Positions 15,548 to 21,846 of a stretch of 64,000 nucleotides of DNA are shown here, one piece after another. The notes beneath the pieces were generated by a model. That model saw only the letters and a program-made list of their open reading frames with translations, made no database searches and was not told the origin of the DNA. Both the position numbers and the translations under genes were made by a program. Source of the DNA: Parahaliea aestuarii (GTDB lineage Bacteria; Pseudomonadota; Gammaproteobacteria; Pseudomonadales; Halieaceae); the NCBI RefSeq assembly GCF_008064635.1, contig NZ_VRYZ01000008.1:186001-250000 (forward strand), in the 5' to 3' direction. Position 1 is the stretch's first letter, and every line of letters starts with the position of its first letter.

Positions 15548-16000
15548 TCAGGGAAAGAAACGACTGATGGTATCGACCACACAGGCCGGGCGCTCGCCAC
15601 CCTCGACCTCGATGGTCATGCGCACCACCACCTGCACCCCGCCTTTCACCTCTTCGGCGCTCACCACCTCGCCCACACCGCGCAGGCGGCTGCCCACCGG
15701 GACCGGCGCCGGGAAGCGTACCTTCTCGCAGCCGTAGTTCACGCCCATGGAGAAGCTTTCCACCTGCAGGACTTGCGGCAGGAACAGGTTGGCCAGGGAC
15801 AGGGTGAGATAGCCGTGGGCGACGGTTTTACCGAAGGGGCCATCGGCGGCCTTGACCGGGTCGACGTGAATCCACTGGTGATCGCCGGTGGCATCGGCAA
15901 ACTGGTTGATGCGCTCCTGGGTGACTTCCACCCACTCACTGTGACCGAGTTGGGTGCCCTCGCTACCGAGCAGGGCGGCGGGGTTGGCAAAGCTTGTCAT
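15548..16000 (-). CDS. MaoC-family (R)-specific enoyl-CoA hydratase-like protein
   Basis: A 150-residue hot-dog-fold protein. The hydratase motif is visible in FADATGDHQWIHVDPVKA, with the Asp and His of the DxxxxH pair, then GPFGKTVAHGYLTLSL and NYGCEKVRFPAPVPVGSRLRG. This matches MaoC-like dehydratases that hydrate enoyl-CoA esters in fatty acid or related CoA-ester metabolism. The ATG at 16000 (MTSFANPAALL) is preferred to one eight codons upstream because the family begins here. It is the first gene of the minus-strand run that continues with the NUDIX hydrolase. Confidence 0.88.
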   Translation of the reverse strand: MTSFANPAALLGSEGTQLGHSEWVEVTQERINQFADATGDHQWIHVDPVKAADGPFGKTVAHGYLTLSLANLFLPQVLQVESFSMGVNYGCEKVRFPAPVPVGSRLRGVGEVVSAEEVKGGVQVVVRMTIEVEGGERPACVVDTISRFFP

Positions 16001-16116
16001 GACTGTTGTCCATCGTCGTTGCAAAAAACGTGCGGGGGACTATAGCACCGGCACCGACCCCCGGCAGCCGTCGCGGTTTAACTGTGTTCACTGCGCACCA
16101 ATTCCGGGGGTGGCCT

Positions 16117-16971
16117 TCAGCGCAGGATCAGTACAGGCACGGTGCTCGCCGCCAGCATGCGCGAGGTATTGCTGCCGACAAGGAATTCCCGAATGCGGGA
16201 GTGCCCGTAGGCCCCCATCACCTTCAGCTCGATGCCGTGCTCCTGCTGAAACGCCATCAGCGCGTCGATCACCTTGCCCTGTATCAGGTGCGGCTGAACG
16301 CTGTGCCCCTGACCCGAGAGAATGCCGCAAACGCGTTCCAGTTGCTGTCGATGGTCAGCGCTGTCATCGCCCACCATCACGATGTGCCCGGGGATGTTCG
16401 CCAGCAGCGGGCTTGTGCTGATGCGCTCGATGGCGGCGTCGGCGGTTTTGCTGCCGTCGTAAGCCAGCATGTAATTACCGGGGGCGTGAAAAGGCTCGGT
16501 CGCCATCAGGATCGGCGTGTGGATGGCCCTGACCACATTCTCGATGTGCGAGCCAATCACCTGCTTCTCGAGGGAATGATCCTCGCCCAGCCGGCCGACA
16601 ACATACAGGCGCGTATCCGCCTCGCATTCCAGCAGCGCGTCCAGCAGATGATCGTGGCGCTGCTCCACCTCGACATGGGTAGCGCCATGGTCGCTGCAGC
16701 GCTGCCTTGCGGCCTCGAGAATGTGCTTGCCATGTTCTACCGCCAGCTTGTTGCGGCGCTCATCCAGTTCGGTCAGTTCGGCGAGCAGGTGCTCGCGGCT
16801 GCCCAGGCCAATGGCGCCGGAGAGGTCTTCCGTGGCGGGTGATATCGATTTCTCCAGCACATGGAGTAGCTTCACCGGGGCATCCAGAAGCCTGCTGGAC
16901 CAGGCGGCCGCGTCAGCGACAGCGGATGAAATGACGGAGCCGTCGATACAGGCGGTTATACGGGCTTTCAT
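16117..16971 (-). CDS. Tandem universal stress protein (UspA family)
   Basis: A 284-residue cytoplasmic protein with two Usp domains. The first begins ARITACIDGS and the second begins about residue 165 with NYMLAYDGSK. The second domain ends with the ATP-binding-type GAYGHSRIREFLVGSNTSRMLAASTVPVLILR (seen at 16117-16215), which retains the G-x2-G-x9-GS/T pattern. AGGAGG lies 11 bases before the ATG at 16971; a GTG at 16980 is only two bases from that site, so the ATG is more likely. It follows the SulP transporter gene after 19 bases. SulP-Usp pairs are common and suggest a regulatory role for the Usp. Confidence 0.9.
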   Translation of the reverse strand: MKARITACIDGSVISSAVADAAAWSSRLLDAPVKLLHVLEKSISPATEDLSGAIGLGSREHLLAELTELDERRNKLAVEHGKHILEAARQRCSDHGATHVEVEQRHDHLLDALLECEADTRLYVVGRLGEDHSLEKQVIGSHIENVVRAIHTPILMATEPFHAPGNYMLAYDGSKTADAAIERISTSPLLANIPGHIVMVGDDSADHRQQLERVCGILSGQGHSVQPHLIQGKVIDALMAFQQEHGIELKVMGAYGHSRIREFLVGSNTSRMLAASTVPVLILR

Positions 16972-16990
16972 GCGTTTCACTGCCTCCTTC

Positions 16991-18478
16991 CTAGTGACCG
17001 GCCATCAGCTTCTCAACTTCTTCCGGTTTGTCGTAGACGCCGAAGCGGTCCACCACGGTGCGCGTGGCCTCGTTCATACCCACGATATCAACCACTGTAC
17101 CCTCGCGCCGGAACCGGATCACGATTTTGTCCAGGGCCGCCACGGAAGTGATATCCCAGAAATGCGCCTGGCTCAAATCTATCGTCACACGGTCGACCAC
17201 CTCCTTGAAATCGAAGGAGTCCGCAAAGTGCTCGGAAGAGGCGAAAAACACCTGGCCAATCACCGCATAGCGGCGGTGCCCCTCCTCGACCAGCTCACTC
17301 CTGACGCCCATGAAACGGCCAATCTTGTTGGCAAAGAACAGCGCCGCCAGCAGTACGCCCACGAACACCCCGATTGCCAGGTTGTGGGTGGCCACCACAA
17401 CGACCACCGTGCTGATCATCACAATATTCGAGGACAGGGGGTGCTTCTTCAGGTTGACCAGGGAATCCCAGGAGAAGGTACCGATAGACACCATGATCAT
17501 CACCGCGACCAGGGCGGCCATGGGAATGAGCTTTATCCATTCGTCGAGAAACACGACCATGATCAGCAGCAATACACCCGCGGTCAGTGTCGACAGCCGC
17601 CCCCGGCCGCCGGATTTCACATTGATCACCGACTGCCCGATCATCGCACAGCCAGCCATGCCGCCCATCAGGCCGGCGCCGATATTGGCAATACCCTGGC
17701 CCTTGCACTCACGGTTCTTGTCACTTTTGGTATCGGTGAGGTCATCGACAATGGTGGCCGTCATCATGGATTCCAGCAAGCCGACCACGGCCAGCCCCAG
17801 TGAATAGGGCAGAATGATCTGCAGCGTTTGCCAGGTCAGCGGAACATCCGGCCAGAGAAAGACAGGCAGGGTATCGGGCAGCTGCCCCATATCGCCGACA
17901 GTGCGAATATCCAGCTGCAGGAACAGGCTCACAGCGGTGAGTACCAGGATGCACAACAACGGAGAAGGCAGCGACTTGCCGACCCGGGGAACAAGGGGAA
18001 AAAGATAGATGATCGCCAGGCCCGCGGCCGTCATGGCGTAGACGTGCCAGGTGACGTCGATCAGTTCCGGCAACTGGGCGGCAAAAATCAGTATGGCCAG
18101 CGCATTGACGAAACCGGTCACCACCGAGCGGGACACAAAGCGCATCAGGTCTCCCAGCCGCAGGAAGCCCGCCACAATCTGCAGTACGCCCGTAAGGAGC
18201 GTGGCCGCCAGCAGGTATTCCAGGCCGTGTTCCTTGACCAGCGTCACCATGAGCAAGGCCATGGCGCCGGTAGCGGCGCTGATCATGCCCGGCCGCCCGC
18301 CGACAAAGGCAATCACCACCGCGATACAGAACGAGGCGTAAAGCCCTACCTGGGGGTCGACACCGGCAATAATGGAAAAGGCGATAGCCTCGGGAATCAG
18401 CGCCAGCGCCACCACAAGGCCGGCCAGCAGGTCACCACGGATATTGGAGACCCAGTCGTGTTTGATGGATTCGATCAT
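16991..18478 (-). CDS. SulP-family anion transporter with STAS domain
   Basis: An inner-membrane anion permease of 495 residues with about 12-14 membrane segments and a C-terminal STAS domain ([41 protein letters not shown]). The SulP core shows [40 protein letters not shown] and [27 protein letters not shown]. Short SulP proteins of this type include BicA-like bicarbonate and other sodium-dependent carriers; the transported anion cannot be read from sequence. It is operonic with the UspA gene. A candidate promoter lies about 200 bases upstream, next to the cassette island boundary. Confidence 0.92.
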   Translation of the reverse strand: MIESIKHDWVSNIRGDLLAGLVVALALIPEAIAFSIIAGVDPQVGLYASFCIAVVIAFVGGRPGMISAATGAMALLMVTLVKEHGLEYLLAATLLTGVLQIVAGFLRLGDLMRFVSRSVVTGFVNALAILIFAAQLPELIDVTWHVYAMTAAGLAIIYLFPLVPRVGKSLPSPLLCILVLTAVSLFLQLDIRTVGDMGQLPDTLPVFLWPDVPLTWQTLQIILPYSLGLAVVGLLESMMTATIVDDLTDTKSDKNRECKGQGIANIGAGLMGGMAGCAMIGQSVINVKSGGRGRLSTLTAGVLLLIMVVFLDEWIKLIPMAALVAVMIMVSIGTFSWDSLVNLKKHPLSSNIVMISTVVVVVATHNLAIGVFVGVLLAALFFANKIGRFMGVRSELVEEGHRRYAVIGQVFFASSEHFADSFDFKEVVDRVTIDLSQAHFWDITSVAALDKIVIRFRREGTVVDIVGMNEATRTVVDRFGVYDKPEEVEKLMAGH

Positions 18479-18678
18479 TGTGTACCTATACTCGCGTCAC
18501 CCATGCCGTGCATGTGCCGGGTGCGGAAAATCAGAACGTGAGAATTGCACAGGGCACCCGGCATTGCGGACACCTCGAAGCTTGCCCTTTCCTGATCAGC
18601 AGGAGAGTGCAAAAAAGACGGGAGGGGATGTTACGGCGGCGTGGGCAACAGAAGACTCGGGGGCGACAAAAGCGGGGG

Positions 18679-18706
18679 ATTATACCGGATTCCCGACCGG
18701 GAACAA
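18679..18706 (-). promoter_or_regulatory. Candidate sigma70-type promoter for the SulP-UspA operon
   Basis: On the minus strand TTGTTC (18701-18706) is followed after 16 bases by a perfect TATAAT (18679-18684). The -35 box is weak (three of six). Use of this promoter would give an untranslated leader of about 190 bases before the SulP start at 18478. The rest of the 18479-18758 spacer holds no gene I can support. Confidence 0.35.
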
Positions 18707-18722
18707 GGCGGAGATGCCTGCT

Positions 18723-18742
18723 CCTGGGCGTTATCGCCCGGG
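18723..18742. other. GC-rich inverted repeat beside the cassette island
   Basis: CCTGGGCG (18723-18730) and CGCCCGGG (18735-18742) can form a hairpin with a TTAT loop. There is no T-run, so it is not a clear terminator. It lies just outside the outermost attC site. Confidence 0.4.
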
Positions 18743-18758
18743 CCTGGCTATGTAGTGC

Positions 18759-18836
18759 TCTTAACGTTTGGCACACGTGCCGGCTTGGAGCCGCATCGCG
18801 GCGGAAAATCGGTCACCGTGCTGCCATTGGTTAGCA
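18759..18836 (-). repeat. attC site of the distal (membrane-protein) cassette
   Basis: On the minus strand, R''-like TGCTAAC immediately follows the stop codon (18830-18836), and R'-like GTTAAGA lies at 18759-18765. Between them the arms fold as TGGCA-CACG-TG-CCG against TGGCA-g-CACG-g-TG-a-CCG: perfectly paired blocks interrupted by three extra-helical bases on one strand only. That asymmetric bulging is the hallmark of integron attC sites. The R'' also complements the sequence at the other end of this cassette (ATTAGCA at 20408-20414), as expected for one excised circle. Length is 78 bases. Confidence 0.78.
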
Positions 18837-20387
18837 TTAATCAAAGTCCATAAGTGTGTACTCAGTTTCATCCTCATGATCAGAGTAATCAACGCTTCCA
18901 TTGTACCCATGCATTCCGCACAGAGTCTCTATATGTGCGATCTTAACAGGTGAATCCCCTTGCTCTATTTCATGGATCCAGAATGCCGGATTCAAGTTGG
19001 GTTTTGGTTGAATCTCACATTTAAATCCTCGGATTCGCGAGTATGCTTGCTCTACACAGGCTTTCAGTGTGAATGAACCGTCATCTGCCAAATCGCGGAT
19101 GAGCCAAGTAAGAATGTGGCCCATAAACTCCTCAGCGTGCTTATGCAGAGGTATTATGCACCTAGTCCAGAAACACCCCCTACCTTCTTTCCTGCTTTTC
19201 CTCCCCAATTGAACCAGGCACTGAAAAGAAGCGACAACAGTTTGTCTTGACCCTATCTTTGCTGCGTTACAGCCAAGGTACGACAGAGTTTCCATGCACC
19301 GATAAACAAAATGATCATCACCAGAATGGATCGCGTCAATTCCTAAAGATTTGATAAGATGGGCATACCCAGCTATGTTCCACCGGTCCAATGTCCGATC
19401 TTTTCCATTGACAGAATCCTCTTCAATCTGATGGACAGCTAGCTCTAATACGGAATGAATAGCATTCAAAACTTTCATCGGAGCACCACATTGCTTTGAT
19501 GTCAGCATGACTGAGCCCAAATAGGTAACATCCGACATTATATTTTCCGTCATCTTCCCCAAAGGGTCCGAAACAACCTCTGGCGTGCGGAGAAGTGCGC
19601 AAAGACGATTTGTAAGTGCCTCTATATATGCACCCTCTTTGTCTTCCTGAGTGATCCAGTTTATTAACCCGCGGAAGCGTTTGTGCGTGATTGATGCCAC
19701 GCCTCCTATCTCTCGATAGTCATTTTTTGAATGTGATTCCAAAGAGTAAGATGCAGTCGCTAAGGGCACCATAACTTCAATGCTTTCCATAAACACAGGA
19801 TAGTCATTATTTGAGAGTGCCTGCTTTGCAATGACAATAGCCTTGTCCCACAGGTCGCCCTCAGTTACTCCGAGTGTATCCGGAGAGAATGACCACTCGT
19901 GAGCTGGAATCTGAAATCTATTACGATTCGCTATATATTTTTCGTGGGCCTCAACCTCTTTAGATACTGCTGCATATAGCTTGTCGTTGTACTTCCTTAT
20001 ATTCGCTTCGGTGAAGATTTTTTTTGCGTACCTCATTGGATCGAGATAGCTAATAGTCAATTTTGCGTTATCAAAGGATGCCCAGACTATAATTGGCAAC
20101 AGCCAAAGGGCCAGATGCGCATAGACGTCTGGGCTGATTAAGAAACAAATTAACGGAACAAACGGCATCGTCATAAGCAGATATATATTGATCCATTGAC
20201 GCTGCGATGGCCTGTCCAAAATTGGCTTGTACCTTGATAGCTGATAACCGAACAAGGTGAAATTTATTGAGAAAAATGCGCTAGTGAAATTAATCCCGAG
20301 GAGCCATGGGGCAATCTCATTTAAATCCTGCCCCAAGGAAAGCAGCACGAGAGCTACCTGAATCACTGCCAGTATCAGGAATCTCAT
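18837..20387 (-). CDS. Unknown cassette-borne protein with four N-terminal membrane helices
   Basis: I do not recognise this 516-residue protein. The first roughly 115 residues contain about four hydrophobic helices (FLILAVIQVALVLLSLG, LLGINFTSAFFSINFTLFG, INIYLLMTMPFVPLICFLI, LALWLLPIIVWASF). The remaining 400 are soluble, largely helical and rich in Cys/His, with an acidic tail (SDHEDETEY). The orientation would place the large domain in the cytoplasm. Codon use and base composition are visibly more AT-rich than the flanks. The gene ends one codon before an attC R'' and starts just after another attC, so it is an integron cassette gene. ATG 20387 was chosen over an in-frame TTG at 20402. 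A sensory or defence role is possible but unproven. Confidence 0.7.
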   Translation of the reverse strand: MRFLILAVIQVALVLLSLGQDLNEIAPWLLGINFTSAFFSINFTLFGYQLSRYKPILDRPSQRQWINIYLLMTMPFVPLICFLISPDVYAHLALWLLPIIVWASFDNAKLTISYLDPMRYAKKIFTEANIRKYNDKLYAAVSKEVEAHEKYIANRNRFQIPAHEWSFSPDTLGVTEGDLWDKAIVIAKQALSNNDYPVFMESIEVMVPLATASYSLESHSKNDYREIGGVASITHKRFRGLINWITQEDKEGAYIEALTNRLCALLRTPEVVSDPLGKMTENIMSDVTYLGSVMLTSKQCGAPMKVLNAIHSVLELAVHQIEEDSVNGKDRTLDRWNIAGYAHLIKSLGIDAIHSGDDHFVYRCMETLSYLGCNAAKIGSRQTVVASFQCLVQLGRKSRKEGRGCFWTRCIIPLHKHAEEFMGHILTWLIRDLADDGSFTLKACVEQAYSRIRGFKCEIQPKPNLNPAFWIHEIEQGDSPVKIAHIETLCGMHGYNGSVDYSDHEDETEYTLMDFD

Positions 20388-20407
20388 ATGCTGGTCTCGC
20401 AAATGAA

Positions 20408-20467
20408 TGCTAATGCCCGCGCAAAGCGCGCGAGGTACGAGCGTCGCCTTTGACGCGTTTGTTATGT
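20408..20467 (-). repeat. attC site between the two cassettes
   Basis: A 60-base site on the minus strand. R'' is ACATAAC (20461-20467) and contains the TAA stop of the upstream cassette gene. The R' position is ATTAGCA (20408-20414). The arms pair as CGCG-CAAAG-CG-CG against CGCG-t-CAAAG-g-CG-a-CG, again with three single-base bulges on one strand. R'' is the exact reverse complement of GTTATGT found at the other end of the cassette (21146-21152), as it must be in the circular form. Confidence 0.82.
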
Positions 20468-21127
20468 GCCGGTTTCAAAATACTTTTGCTCCATGTAGCT
20501 CATTAAATCTCTTATCGAGGATTCAACAAAATCGAATGAATCTATTAGATATTCGCTCGTGACACCTGCCCGCCCAAAATATGTGCTCGTTATATAAAAT
20601 TTTTCATCACATTTCATCAGAGGCTTATCTACATCATTCGTCATATCGTCCAAGCTCCCATTGGAATGTACGATAAAATTTCTAACTTTGTAGATATCCG
20701 CTACCTTTTCCAATTGTATATTTTTGAACTCGAATTCGTAGTTTAGAATATTTTTCATATATTTATTCGCGCGAGACAACAAAGACCCTCTGCCTACCTC
20801 ACGAAAAGAGAGAGTTTTATTTTCCTTTTCTTGGGCATATTTCAATAAAGCACTTATTGAACTTTCTAGAAGTGAATAAATAGATACAAAAGCCGGATTT
20901 CTAATAACTCTAGGAATTTCTTCTTCAGCTATAAGATAGCAGTATCGGTATTCGTCTTGGTCAGCACCTCTATTCTTCTCTTCTTCTTTTGCAATGTACT
21001 CTGAACCAACTCTTTCAATGCTGATTTCCATGATACCAAGATAGTCTCGAAGCATTGAGAGTTCTGGCTTTATTCCAATCCCAGGATAGTTTATATCCAT
21101 ATTTAAAAATGCTGTTATTGCTACCAT
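20462..21127 (-). CDS. HEPN-like protein encoded by an integron cassette
   Basis: A 221-residue helical cytoplasmic protein. Residues about 145-160 read VADIYKVRNFIVHSNGSL, a classic HEPN-type RNFxVH (R-x4-H) motif, preceded by a helix-rich region (FVSIYSLLESSISALLKYAQ) usual for these families. HEPN proteins with this motif are frequently metal-independent ribonucleases in toxin-antitoxin and phage-defence systems, though some are non-catalytic. It is markedly AT-rich against its GC-rich surroundings. The stop codon lies inside the attC R'' and the start lies 19 bases from the cassette 5' junction, the compact layout of a gene cassette. The enzymatic role is inferred from the motif only. Confidence 0.72.
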   Translation of the reverse strand: MVAITAFLNMDINYPGIGIKPELSMLRDYLGIMEISIERVGSEYIAKEEEKNRGADQDEYRYCYLIAEEEIPRVIRNPAFVSIYSLLESSISALLKYAQEKENKTLSFREVGRGSLLSRANKYMKNILNYEFEFKNIQLEKVADIYKVRNFIVHSNGSLDDMTNDVDKPLMKCDEKFYITSTYFGRAGVTSEYLIDSFDFVESSIRDLMSYMEQKYFETGT

Positions 21128-21145
21128 CTCTGTTCTACCTTAGGC

Positions 21146-21152
21146 ACATAAC
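21146..21152 (-). other. 5' junction of the HEPN cassette (R'-like site)
   Basis: GTTATGT on the minus strand, followed by GCC, is the exact inverse of the cassette's R'' plus context (GGC-ACATAAC at 20461-20470). This marks the point where the cassette was inserted. The expected partner arm on the far side (21153-21230) is not clearly preserved, although GAGTATG/CATACTG can form a short hairpin. Confidence 0.6.
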
Positions 21153-21439
21153 AGTTAAATCCGGAGTATGTGCATATCCGCATACTGTGGCTAGTACTGG
21201 GCATTTGTGTCCATAGCTACTCAACAATATCCAAATATAGACTAGTCATGTTTCGTAACTCGTATTTATATCTGTACACGCAGCCAATAGCTGCTGATTC
21301 ACTCAGTGGGCCAGGGCCAGGCCAAACTCATTCGCTGTGTCGCGGCGCATTACCCGGGCACGTCCCCACCGACTCCAGCGATGGTGGTTACAATGCGACT
21401 GTCGGATTCAGATTTACGATAGCGCACGGCGCACAAGTG
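21153..21439. other. Spacer beyond the cassette island
   Basis: About 290 bases between the cassette junction and the small YHYH gene. A 110-codon plus-strand frame crosses it, but it has no ribosome site, no recognisable family, and runs antisense through the small gene. I see no supported gene here; it may hold remnants of older cassettes. Confidence 0.45.
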
Positions 21440-21583
21440 CTATTTATGGCAATGCACCTTCCCTGTCTTCTTTTCCATATGGCAGCACTGCCCGGGCGGT
21501 GAGCTCTTGCGGCAGCCTCCACCATGTGCAAAGGCAAGATTGCTGGCAATAAGAAGCGCGAGCACCAAAGTCACTTTTTTCAT
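21440..21583 (-). CDS. Small secreted Cys/His-rich YHYH-like protein
   Basis: A 47-residue protein with an N-terminal signal peptide (KKVTLVLALLIASNLAFA) and a mature part of only about 28 residues, HGGGCRKSSPPGQCCHMEKKTGKVHCHK as seen at 21440-21523. The HGG, CH, KTG and HCH spacing matches the YHYH domain, a short Cys/His motif of unknown role thought to bind metal. GGGGA precedes the ATG at 21583. It lies between the cassette island and the RND operon on the opposite strand from the pump. It is short enough to be missed by automatic annotation. Confidence 0.62.
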   Translation of the reverse strand: MKKVTLVLALLIASNLAFAHGGGCRKSSPPGQCCHMEKKTGKVHCHK

Positions 21584-21805
21584 TATCTGATCCCCGTAAT
21601 AAACCCATATCGTTGTTTTTGTTGATCGAACAATGTTAGCCCATACTCCGTGCAACCCCCGCGGCGCAGGCCGCCAATGTGACGCAGTTAACAATTTCCA
21701 CATGCGTCAGGGCCGATTCCCGAGCCCCTATCGACCGCATCCCCACCATTCATCGCACAAAGCACTCAACTCCCCGCAGGCGCCTTGAAAGGCCCCAGGT
21801 GATGG

Positions 21806-21829
21806 GGTGATATACACCTGTATAACACC
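21806..21829. promoter_or_regulatory. Near-perfect palindrome upstream of the first RND operon
   Basis: GGTGATATACA (21806-21816) and TGTATAACACC (21819-21829) form an 11-base inverted repeat with a two-base CC centre and one mismatched pair. It ends 17 bases before the pump ATG and contains TATA-rich steps, so a repressor bound here would block transcription or initiation. The size suits a TetR- or MarR-type operator. No regulator gene is adjacent. Confidence 0.55.
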
Positions 21830-21846
21830 TTCGGGGGAACACCAAC

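Noticed and set aside
21146-21230. A third attC site at the upstream edge of the cassette array
   Set aside because: The R'-like end is clear, but no matching R'' and no bulged paired arms could be aligned; only a short GAGTATG/CATACTG hairpin remains.
21170-21502. A 110-codon plus-strand frame next to the cassette island
   Set aside because: No ribosome site or family resemblance, and it runs antisense through the small YHYH gene, which has both.
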